NCBI GenBank assembly: GCA_015680685.1
Contig: MNCI01000273.1
Coordinates: 557 to 22,018, forward strand
Reading direction: 5' to 3'
Source: Gnetum montanum
Taxonomy: Eukaryota; Streptophyta; Gnetopsida; Gnetales; Gnetaceae
Length of the DNA: 21,462 nt
Shown here in pieces: positions 7,845 to 16,816 of the stretch. Position numbers and translations under genes: made by a program. Below the pieces are notes generated by a model. That model did no database searches. It was not told the DNA's origin and saw only the letters and a list, made by a program, of their open reading frames with translations. Each line of letters begins with the position of its first letter. Position 1 is the first letter of the stretch.

Positions 7845-9060
7845 ATGGAAGTAACATCCTACTCAAAGCCACCTGTGTTTGATGGATTTGAATTTACCTA
7901 TTAGAAAGCTACGATGTAAGGATTCTTCATGTCTATGGAGTTTGAAGTATGGGAGTCAATCTTGGAAGGCTACTCTCCACTTGTTGATGGCACTACTAAC
8001 ATCATCAAGCCTCATAACAAATGGTCTTAAGAAGAAAAGGATGAGTTCATGTTTGAATCAAAAGGAAAAAATTATTTATATTGTACATTAAATAAATCTG
8101 AATTTAATAGGATAGTAGGATGTAAAATGGCCAAGGAAATTTGGCAAATTATAGAGGCTAGTTTTGAAGGCACCTCTATTGTTAAGCTACAACAAATAAT
8201 CACTTGAAGGAACAAAGGAACACATTAGCAAAGATTCAATTAGTCTAATGGTAGGAAAGAGGTAAGAAGCTTTTAAATTCCAATTTACATTTCTCTTCTA
8301 TAGAATGTTGGATGTGTGGGGGTGAAGGCCATATCGCTCCCAAATTCCCTAGTAGTTTCAGGATGCAATACAAGAACAAATCCCTTAAAGAAGTTAAGAA
8401 AACCAACTTCTATACAAGTTGGGATAATGGGGAGTAGAAAGAAGAAGAATTAGAGGAAGATTCTAGAAATTCTTATCTCATCTGCATGGCCCTTACTAAT
8501 GATGATTCATTACATGATGAGATTAATGATGATCAGAGGTTTAATTTATTATGTAACAAACTTTTAAGTTCTCAAAATCTTTACAATAAGTTAAATAAAA
8601 AAGTCAAGTCTAAAGATTAGAAAATATCATCATTAAACTTAACTATTTTTTATCTTAACAAACAATTCTCATACCTCAAGGTTGAGAATGAAGAACTAAC
8701 TAAATGATGTAAGCACATGAAAGAAGAACTTGCTAATGTTAAGCTAGTGAATGAAAGATTGACTAAAGGAAAAGAATCTCTTTGAACAATTGTTGGAAAA
8801 GGAAGAAGTCCAGAAGATAAAAGTGGACTTAGATTCTACCACCAAGAAGAGTAACCTTCATTCTATCTAAAGGAACCTCGAAGGAACAGGGACATTACAT
8901 CAAAGGAAGCTCCTATCCAACATAAAACTCCTTAAAGGTTTGGTCCTTCTAGTTAGTTTTTTAATAAGAGAATTAGATGTTATTATTGTAACAATATTGG
9001 GCATAAATAGTGGGATTTCAATCTAAAGTTTTATCATATAAGTACATGGAAATATCAAAA
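7845..9060 (+). pseudogene. Ty1/copia-type gag remnant with two damaged zinc knuckles
   Basis: The ATG at 7845 lies 37 bases after the primer site and opens MEVTSYSKPPVFDGFEF, a standard copia gag start. VWESILEGY and AKEIWQIIEASFEGTSIVKLQ follow, with early stops where W and Q are expected (TAG and TAA, fitting C-to-T decay). The central gag helices after about 8200 are deleted. A first knuckle C-x2-C-x4-H (8306-8332) and a second (8978-9004) each have Phe where the fourth Cys should be. Between them is an acidic and then helical charged stretch (SSQNLYNKLNKKV, KVENEELTK, KEELANVKLVNERLTKG) ending in EDKSGLRF, typical of SIRE-like gag. No intact frame remains. Confidence 0.85.
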
Positions 9061-9633
9061 GACTCCTTGGTTTTATTAAAGTGCATTGAGAAAGGGTTTT
9101 ATGTAGGATCATAGAGAAGATTAAAAGTCATCTCAAAGGAGCAAGGCTATCAAAAAGGTTGTAGAATTAAATAGGACTAAGGAAATCAAGATATTTTCAC
9201 GAACAAATTTGTAAGAGGAAGTCATGCATTGGACATTGGAGAAGTTTGGTTCAAAGGAGATTCTTCAAAAGAGGAAACACATTCTTTAGCACTATAAACT
9301 CCATCACCTTCTGACAACATGACAAGTAGGTAGAGGTAAGTTTTTCCTTTTATTTTCAAAGTTTCATTAAGACTATATACCAATGGTAGCCTTCCAAAAC
9401 CTCACCTTGATTTTTTACTAAAGACATCTCTACAAAGATGCCTTTAAAACAACAAAGACATCTCTTTGATTTTTTGATTGTTGTAGGAAATATGTCTTTG
9501 GTAAATGAAAGATGTTTAATATATTTTTATCTAAAAAGATGTCTCTTTTTTCATTTAAAGCCCTCATTTTCCCACAACTCTAAAAGACAGAACCCCTAAT
9601 TTTGTTGTATTCCTTCATAGAGATCTCACAAAG
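9061..9633 (+). other. Spacer between gag and the second ORF; carries the AGATGTCTT modules again
   Basis: No protein similarity is visible at the place where pol would begin. AAGACATCTC (9421), AAAGACATCTCTTT (9454), a weaker TATGTCTTTGG (9491) and AAAAAGATGTCTCTTTTT (9534-9550) repeat the module seen in the left LTR. A pyrimidine-rich leader with an ACCCCTAATTTTGTTG stretch (9588-9607) precedes the ATG at 9634. The module overlap with the LTR suggests copied regulatory sequence or an internal rearrangement. Confidence 0.6.
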
Positions 9634-10445
9634 ATGACTAGGTCTTCATCATTCATAGTGATTTTGGCAGAAATGTCCTACAAGAATATTGGTATGTCTA
9701 GAAATCCATTCAAAACATGTGAAATAGGAAGTTTTAGTAGTGTGATAGCTTCATAGATGTTCCAATTTCATAGTACAAGTGCTCAGAATCAGTTTAAAAC
9801 TACAAGAACCACTATCATTATTTCTAAGCATTCTCTTAATTTTCCACTTCATAGAGAACAAGCTCTATTGGATTATGTCAAGCTTCTAAACTGGAAAACC
9901 TTCATTTCTATGAATTTTCTTATCCCTAAATTTCTTATTAGAGAATTTTGTTGTAATATTATTATTTATAATGTTGATGTTAGGGTGTTGACATCTACTA
10001 TTGGTGGAATTATTGTTTAAGTCTCTCCCCAAATTGTCAATGCACTTCAAGGTATTTCTAGTTCTGATGTATTTTGAGTTACCATTGATTCTATGCATGA
10101 TATCTACACCAATGGTATAATTTTGTAGCTCATGATGAATTTTATGATGTTTTATTTGGGAGATATATGACATTTGATAGGGATCATATTGAGTGGATCT
10201 AGATGACTCTTGATGCCTCCACATTATCCTTTATTATTTTGTATAACATAATGATGAAGGGAGGTAGTTATAGTTATCTACTACTACTCCATGGTATTTT
10301 AAAGTACTTATTACTTATAGGATTACCATTGGATCTAGGGCACATTACTTTTTGAGATATTTTGAATCTCTATGCCAAGGAGAAAATCCTTGGGCATCCC
10401 TACCTCATTAGCCTATTAATCTACTAGAGGGGTGTACATATTCTA
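9634..10445 (+). pseudogene. Second ORF, resembles the 'putative plant transposon protein' domain
   Basis: ATG at 9634 gives MTRSSSFIVILAEMSYKN. After a stop at 9754 comes an open piece with YVKLLNWKTFISM, FLIREFCCNIIIYNVDVRV and GGIIV, then past a stop VSPQIVNALQGI. After a frameshift follow NEFYDVLFGRYMTF, IMMKGGSYSYLLLLHGILKYLL and GLPLDLGHITF. The order (Leu-Ile-Arg-Glu-Phe, 'VSPQIVN', then a 'Leu-Pro...His' block) is what I know from retroelement-linked plant proteins annotated as putative plant transposon protein (Pfam Transposase_32). Its biochemical role is unknown. Assignment rests on pattern memory, not a search. Several stops and at least one frameshift make it inactive. Confidence 0.55.
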
Positions 10446-11600
10446 GAGTTTCCTTTACATAAAGAAAAGTTGTCTTAGTGAGCACTTTAAGAAGAAGAGT
10501 TCTTCTCATGAAGCAGAAGAAGGACCCAACACCAGACCTCTAAAACATAAGAAGGTAGCCTCTCCATAGTTGCAATGATCAAAATCCTCCAGTATTCAAC
10601 TTTGTTCTTCTCTAAAAAAACTATTTTGATCATTTTCTTGTGCCATTAGGAAGCTTGTGAGGAACCTCACTTAGTTGTGTAAGATTTTAGAAAAGGCTAT
10701 GATTTATCCTCCCTCTGATGGGTAGGTATTTAAGGAGGTCACTACTCCTCATATCTCTAAAAACAAAGAGGATGCTCCTATTCCTCCATGACATTCTTTA
10801 GAAATAGGCCCCTCATGCACATATGACTTTAAAATGGAGTTAGATTCTAAGCCAGAGGCACCCCAACTAGTGTTTAGGGGGAGCATCGTGCTTTCATGTA
10901 ATAGTCAAAGAATCATCTTCCACCATGTACTAATGCTCCTAGATCTTCTGAGTAACGAGCTATGGAGAGCATCTTTGGGACCACATCCCAATGGGTCCCA
11001 GTTTAGTAGCTACTAGCTCCACTAGCTTCCTATCAATTTTGAGTGAATTTTTATCCTAGGAGAGCTCTAGTATAGTAGTTTGAGTCCTTAGATGAGGACA
11101 CTCAAAAATATAGCTATCCTAGCACCAATAGTGATGATGATGAGAAGGAGACTTATCATCCATCTCAAGCAATGGTGAATTCTAAGTCTGAGGATGCTAC
11201 TAAAGTTAGTAATTAATATCTTAATAGGTGGTTTATTCTTTTATTTTGGTGATAAAAAAGGATGAGACATTTTTGGCCCTCACATATGTGATTTTAAGAC
11301 TTTGCACATATGTTATTCATCTATGGATAGTTGTACTCCAAGATGCTTCTAGATAGTTTGTTGTAAAATAGTTTGCAGATGCTTATGGATAGATGGTGTG
11401 TTTTCTAGTTATCTCTATGTGGCCTATTGATTTTTATTATGCCTTTCACTTAACTTACATCCATTCATCCTACAAGCTTATCCTAATCCCTAGTTTCCAT
11501 AGGAATTTATATGTCTTTATGATTTTCATAGAATATCTTTTATGATAATTTTTTGTAAATTTATGCATTTGTATAATCATTTGTAATCATTACAAATGAT
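10446..11600 (+). other. Acidic tail of the second ORF and 3' internal region of the copia-like element
   Basis: Coding-like scraps continue: SSHEAEEGPNTRPLKHKKVAS near 10500, KNKEDAPIPP and KMELDSKPEAPQLVF at about 10760-10870, and SDDDEKETYHPSQAM at about 11130-11180. They look like a charged, disordered C-terminal tail. A stop region and an A/G-rich run (GATAAAAAAGGATGAGA, 11251-11267) could be a decayed polypurine-like tract. From there to 11600 no gene is seen. TATGGATAG occurs at 11323 and 11385, but neither continues like the left LTR. Confidence 0.55.
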
Positions 11601-12186
11601 AGCTATAAGAAGACTTGATGATTTTCATAGTATTCATTGTACAATCATTTGTAATCATTGAATTCTCTATCACTCCTCATTGTATTATTATTTTGGCATT
11701 GTAAAGTGTGTTATACCTAGCTATACAAGGATTAGCAAACTAAGTTGTAATTATTCCTTGTAATTCTTGTTCTTATTTCCCTACAGGGTTAATTTTCTTG
11801 AGCTTGTTGGGATCCTATGGGATTAAGTTTTTGGTGCTGCGATACAACACTCCAATGTAGAGATCAATATTGTAAAGGTTGTGGGAGCCTTGAAACCACA
11901 TTTCCAAGCTCAATGGGACCTTGTGGGGGTTGAGTGATTGGTGCTATAGTACAACACTCCATAGAAGATCTTGAAGACTATACCTAGTGTGGACCTTTGA
12001 ATCATATTTAAGAGCAACAAAGTCAAGAGGTGTGCTTGTGATCTACCCTCTGAGTGTGGACTACCCAAGTTGGGAAACCATGTTAAAATTGATGTGTGTG
12101 TGTGTGTGTGTGCATTGTATATTTAAGTTTTAATTTGGAAACTTATTCATCCCCCTCTCCCCTCCTTCTAAGTTTAACATTCCATA
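11601..12186 (+). repeat. Right LTR of the copia-like element, 3' half only
   Basis: It aligns without major gaps to 7203-7790 and ends with the same TCCATA. Long identical runs include the GAGCTTGTTGGGATCCTATGG region and CTACCCAAGTTGGGAAACCAT. The first ~500 bp of the left LTR have no match upstream of 11601, so this LTR is truncated, or the left LTR gained sequence. A (TG)10 tract at 12093-12112 replaces a short GTATGTGTGTATG in the left copy. Confidence 0.82.
12093..12112. repeat. (TG)10 microsatellite
   Basis: Ten TG units lie in the right LTR. The left LTR has only an interrupted short version at the homologous place, so the tract expanded after insertion. Confidence 0.9.
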
Positions 12187-12191
12187 GCTCC
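12187..12191. repeat. Right target-site duplication (GCTCC)
   Basis: Identical to 6680-6684. The bases that follow (TATGTTCTTTAGGCAAAAGG) read on the minus strand as the 'PFGLKNAG'-type RT segment that joins the IGAT segment left of the insertion. Confidence 0.85.
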
Positions 12192-12990
12192 TATGTTCTT
12201 TAGGCAAAAGGACATCATGGTATAACAAAAAGTACCCAAGGGGTCATGAAGGTTATACTAACTTGATGTATCATGTTAATACTAATTTGGTTGTATCCTA
12301 AGAACCCACCCATGAAGGATAATAAGGCATGCCCTACCATAGTATTGATCATTTAATTAATAATCAATAAAGAAAAATAATCCTTGATGGTTACCTTATT
12401 CAAGTCTCAAAAATATATGCAAATACATATACTCCCATTTTTCTTAGGGACTACTGCTATGTTGGATACCTATTCTATGGAATCGATAGTTCTAATGAAA
12501 CTAGCTTGATATAGTTTTGTGATCTCATAAATAACTACCAAGGATAAATATTGTATAATCATGCAAACGTTTTCCTTAACTAGTCTAATACTAGGATTGA
12601 GTATGATGTTATGTTGCACTAGGCATGGGTCAAGTCTCGACATATCTTCATATGACTAGGGAAAGATCTTAATGTTGTCCTGGAGGAGCTCAATGATTTC
12701 TTGAGCTTGTTGAGGTTCTAGTGAGGAACTTAATTTTATGGTTTTCTCCTCACCATTGTGTCATGATAAGAACCTCAACCAAAGAGTCTTTTGTAATGTC
12801 GCCAACCTCAAGGTCATGGGTTTTGACTAGATTTTTAGGCCACTCTAAAGGTTTTTCTATCAAGGCTATGTGCTCTACAAGACTCTCAAGCTCAAGATCT
12901 AGGTAATTAAGTTTGATACAACATCCAACATTACCATGAGGTCCACTTAGGTTCAATGGTGAACTAATTTGCTACTAGGTGTCCATACTC
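12192..12990 (-). pseudogene. RT N-terminal part and upstream linker of the older Tat element
   Basis: From high to low coordinates the minus strand reads an open piece (12750-12956) with LVEHIALIEKPLEWP and DSLVEVLIMTQW, then KIK, EIIELLQDN, a stop, SYEDMSRLDPCLV, YEITKLYQASFIRTIDSIE, NIAVVPKKNGSICICI, DLNKV, KDYFSL, GHALLSFMGGFLGYNQI and TPW, up to the SFCLKN segment at the insertion border. This is the order of the protease-RT linker and RT fingers/palm in Tat elements. The first catalytic Asp (FMDxFSGYNQI) is Gly (12308-12310). It continues in 6684-6111. Stops throughout. Confidence 0.87.
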
Positions 12991-13099
12991 CAATCTTGCA
13001 TATCAACCATACGCACATTAAGTGGCACTTGGGTAAAATGACTAAATAATGCTAAGATGATATAAAATAATTTAGAAACTATGCAAAAATATGTTATTT

Positions 13100-13690
13100 C
13101 ATCATCAAACAAGATGAAAGCAAGGTCAACAAAGTCTATAAGAGGTAGACAAAGACAAATAAGTTGAAACAAAGGCTACATAAGCTCAAATAAAGGTCAA
13201 ACCATGGAAAAACTTGGTTTAATAGGGCCTAGTGATGCTCCAATGATAATAAATGGGAATAAAGTCAAAACAAGTTGAAAAAAAATGAAACAAGGCTACA
13301 ATAATAAAGGTAGAAAACATAAGGTAAAACATGATCGACTATGGTTACACTTTGCTAGTTTTAGACCTTAGTGAGTCATGTTGCCAGTTTAAGACCTTGG
13401 TAGATCATATTGGCTACATGATGTCAAATAATTGTCAAACCCCACCAAATGGCATTGATCAAAGGCTAAAGAAGGTTAACAAAGGTCACAAGAGAGAAAG
13501 TACAATAGATATGATGAAACTATATTACATGTTACCAACTTTAGGCCTTAGTAGGCCATGGTCTTGGTTACATGGTGTTAAATGATGGTCAATCCCCATC
13601 AAATAACACTAATCATAGGTCAAATAAGGTTTATGGAGGTAACAAAAATTTATATTTTGCTAGTTTTAGGCCTTATCAGGCCATAGTAAA
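13100..13690. repeat. Short irregular repeat block with AGGTCAAA and 'TTTTAGGCCTTA' motifs
   Basis: TAGTTTTAGACCTTAGTGAGTCATG (near 13358), ACTTTAGGCCTTAGTAGGCCATG (near 13537) and TAGTTTTAGGCCTTATCAGGCCATA (near 13659) mark three diverged units about 120-180 bp apart. AAGGTCAA-type motifs recur between them, also from 13120 on. A short open stretch at 13331-13585 lies inside and has no protein signature. This block separates the old Tat remnant from the 192-bp array. Confidence 0.6.
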
Positions 13691-16260
13691 GATCTACAAG
13701 GTTGATAAGTGAGTTTGGGCATATGGTGGGGCTATCTTAGTGCTATTTGGAAGAAAACTTGACACCTTTTGATGTGACTAGATTTGGCTCTATTGGTGAC
13801 TACACTAGCCAACATTATCAAAATAGGTCCTATCATAGTTGACATTAGTAGGTGGTTTCTTAGATTCATCATGGCTAGTTTCTGGTTCCTAATGATTAGT
13901 ATGATCAATGCTGTGAACTCAAATTAAAGATTGGTGGATTTTGACTCTATTTTCACAATCCATAAGCTAGAAATAAGGCCAAATTTGATTACTACATTGG
14001 AACTACACTAGCCAACATAGTCAAGGTCATCCCCAACTTAGTTTCATGTGAAAAATGGATTTCTAGGATTTCAAAGTTTTCACTAGTATTCTACTAGTTA
14101 CCTACGGCAATGTAGGTCTTGAAAAGATCTAAATAAGTCACTTGGAAGGCAAAACAGGCTTTAGAAGATGGATTTTTGGTAGCAACACATCATGACTATG
14201 CTAGCCAATGTAGTTGAGGGTTACTATAGTGTAGATGGACTAGAATCTGGATTTAAGGTTTCAAGGTTCTAGACTTTTAGCAACAAATTTTTGATTGTTC
14301 AAAGTGTTGTTGTGATGGTCAAAACACCTTGGGGCATGGACTATGCTGGGACTACAATGGCTACAGTAGTCACAAGTAGAGGCCAACATAGTCACATGGA
14401 ATCTAGCATTCCCATGGTTTAAACAATGTGAAATTGTAGTTGAACAATGTCAATTGACATTCTATGTGTCTTAGGTCAAATTTTAGGGAATTTGGGATGT
14501 CAAGACACTAATTACATCAATTTCCAATCATGACTACACTGCCCAGCATAGTCATGGCCTATTCTTGTGTAGTTAGGTATGAAATCTGGCTTTTGTGGAT
14601 TTCTATAGTTAATTAACTATGTTAATGGGTCCCTAGGATTACCGATGTTTCTAGAAAGGGTTTTGGTCTAAGAAAGTTCATTCTAGATGTTTTTTAGGCT
14701 TTGAAATTATGATTTCCCATTATGACTATGCTAGCTAGCATAGTTGAGCCTAGCCTTAGTGTATATGGGATCATTCTAGTGTTTCTAGGGTCAAAACAAG
14801 GTGAATTTATAACTTGGTAAGGCTAGACAGGCTTTTGGGAATCCAAGTTGGGTTTTCGGCTATTTTGGAGTGTCAACTCACCAGTCAAATCAACCTTAGA
14901 CATTGACTATGATGGGACTACACTAGCCAACATAGTTCAAGCTTGCTCCAACGTAGTCACAACATGGAGTTTGAATTTTGGTGTAATTCTATGATCAGTT
15001 GACTAGGTTTTTGATTTCTAAGGTCATTGGTGTTGGAAACTAGGGTTTCAAGCCTAAACTTATTAGTTTTTATGATTTATTTTATGTTACAATGGGCATT
15101 CACCATTGGACAAAGATAGCTAGCATAGTCACAATATCGGTGTGCAATGTATGATGAATTTTGACCATACTTGACTGAGGTTGTAGGATTTAGAGGTCTT
15201 TGGAAACTTCAGTAGGATTTTGGGATTGATAGGATGTATTGAGAAGTCAATTTGGCATGTCCTTGGCTTGTTTTGGTGTTTTGGTAGGTGGACTACGCTA
15301 GGAATACACTAGCAAACATAGTTCAAAGCCTCCCCAGCATATTCCTAATGTGAAAATGAATTATTTTCATCTTACATTTCATAATTCATTAGTAGAAGAT
15401 CATCAAAGGTCTTAAAGGAATTTTTAGATCAAAATATGGCAGCATGAAGGTTGTTATTTGATTGTAGTGATTCACCTTCACCTAAATACACTAAGACTAC
15501 ATTGTCTAGTGTAGTTAGGATTATCCCTAGTTTAGTTCAAAATGAAAAATATATTTCAGCTAGATTTTACTTGGTTATTTACCATTTCAAGCTTACCAAG
15601 AGTTCTTGGAAGGTGTGGTGTCCATCCCCCACCCATCTACAATAGGACCATGCTAGCCAACATAGTCTAGATATATCCCTAGCATAGTCACAAGTTTTGG
15701 ATAGAGTTTAACATGCATTGGGTTCATTGTTTACTATTTTAATGTTATCAGAGATTCTAGGATGATATATAGGTTAATATGTGTAAATTTGAAGGCTATT
15801 TTAGGTATTTAATGGTCATTTCTTACTCAACTATGCTTAGACTACATTGGCTAGTGTAGTTGAGGCCTCCCATAGCATAGTTTATGCAAGAAAATTTGGT
15901 TAGATGGTTTTTATAGTTTTCATGTAATTCCAGAGTTGTCATAGGTTCTGATTAGGGTTTGGTGCATGGTGTTGTAGTTTTAGAGTCAATTGGGAGTTTG
16001 GTTGATGCTTGAAAACATCCTTCTACTAGTGATTACATTGGCCAGTGTAGTTAGGCTTCTAGGTAACATAGTTACAAAAAATGACAAGTTTTAATATGGA
16101 TTTTTTACCTATCTCATTGTCCAGTTTCAATCAATGTCAACACCTACTTTTCCTTTTTGGGCATAAGGTTTTATGACATGAAAAGATAATTAGGAGGTGG
16201 GTTTTGGTAGTAATTGGCATTTTGAAACTCATTCCAAGATTCTAGGTGCTTGAACCCTAA
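13690..16260. repeat. Tandem array of about 13 units, period near 192 bp, palindromic core
   Basis: A recurrent core close to GACTACACTAGCCAACATAGTC is found at about 13798, 14001, 14194, 14350, 14532, 14725, 14917, 15110, 15303, 15495, 15647, 15840 and 16031. Most spacings are 191-194 bp; two are about 155, one about 182 and one about 203. A weaker second motif (CCTAGCATAGTCACAAG or CCCCAACTTAGTTTC) follows 20-30 bp later in many units. The halves of the core are inverted (ACTAyGCTAGC / GCTAGCATAGT). Between cores the units are T/G-rich and diverged. No coding signal is seen. It could be satellite DNA or the repeat region of a large transposon. Confidence 0.82.
14725..14744. repeat. Perfect 20-bp palindrome in one array unit
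   Basis: ACTATGCTAG is followed directly by its reverse complement CTAGCATAGT. It is the most symmetric version of the 192-bp array core and may show the ancestral binding-site-like form. Confidence 0.9.
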
Positions 16261-16691
16261 TGTAGTCACCCTAAAAAGTTGAAAACCCAAGTGTGCTGGG
16301 ATTTTCATTGGCTTTCTACCAAGGCATGGTGGGGCCCACCTTAAAATTGATTTTTTTCACACATTAATTTCCCACTCACCTAGCGTAGTACTAGTTACCA
16401 ATTGTGATCATTGATTTTAGTGGGACTTGGATGAGTGTTTTAAAAAACTAGGATTTTCCAAGGGATGCATAAGTTTGGGAGTGATTATCAAGAAACAATT
16501 TTATACAAATCATTCTCTTCTTACCACTCTCATCTTGTAGCATAGTGCATCAAAGCTCTATACTCATCCTAGCTTTCAATACTTTCATCTCCATTTTAGA
16601 TCAAGTCTTCTACCTCAAGGAGTGGACATGGTTATTATAGAAGGCTCTAGAAGTTCAAAAGATCTTAGTTGTTTCTACATTAACTACCGCC
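16261..16691 (+). promoter_or_regulatory. Candidate plant promoter and leader upstream of the multi-exon pseudogene
   Basis: TTTTATACAAAT at 16499-16510 is a reasonable TATA box. It is followed by a pyrimidine-rich run (CATTCTCTTCTTACCACTCTCATC, roughly 16511-16534), like the Y patch near many plant start sites, which would place transcription start around 16530. The first ATG in a plausible context is at 16692. CCAAT-like sequence occurs at 16399. The association with the exons further right is inference. Confidence 0.35.
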
Positions 16692-16816
16692 ATGTCAAGG
16701 AGAAAGACTTCCATCACCAAAAACTGAGCCCTAGAGGAGGTAGATGTAGCTTCCTAGGGCCTCTCCAAGCTTTCTTGTCTAGTAATTACTAAGAGCTCTA
16801 GTACCATGATGCCTAG

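Larger units (their letters stand above)
6685..12186 (+). mobile_element. Non-autonomous Ty1/copia-like LTR element (gag plus extra ORF, no pol)
   Basis: The layout is left LTR 6685-7790, primer site 7793, gag remnant 7845 to about 9060, spacer, second ORF remnant 9634 to about 10440, acidic tail to about 11220, a 3' region, and right LTR to 12186. A 5-bp target duplication flanks it. The gag style, with two zinc knuckles and a long charged stretch between them, resembles the SIRE/Maximus branch of Ty1/copia. No protease, integrase, RT or RNase H motif is visible between gag and the right LTR, so it either lost pol or never had it and used proteins of a helper. Confidence 0.82.
4794..12990 (-). 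mobile_element. Older Tat-lineage Ty3/gypsy element, minus strand, split by a copia-like insertion
   Basis: Reading the minus strand from high to low coordinates gives pre-RT linker and RT N-terminal part (12990 to 12192), interruption (12186 to 6685), RT C-terminal part, RNase H, second RNase H, integrase zinc finger and integrase core up to 4794. Protein similarity to the young copy at 1-2007 runs throughout the shared region. The rest of its integrase and its 3' LTR should lie left of the window. It is AT-rich, with dozens of stops and several frameshifts, much older than the copy inserted in it. Its 5' boundary is unclear; similarity fades near 12990-13170. Confidence 0.88.

Noticed and set aside
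7879-8091. Plus-strand 70-codon open frame
   Set aside because: It is in another frame across the gag remnant; the gag frame starting at 7845 shows the family motifs.
9886-10224. Minus-strand 112-codon open frame
   Set aside because: It is antisense to the second ORF of the copia-like element, which has the better protein-like signature.
11323-11394. TATGGATAG at 11323 and 11385 as the start of the right LTR
   Set aside because: The sequence after it does not match the start of the left LTR beyond a few bases.
13331-15645. Open frames inside the repeat blocks (13331-13585 and 15451-15645)
   Set aside because: They follow repeat units and are not kept open in neighbouring units.
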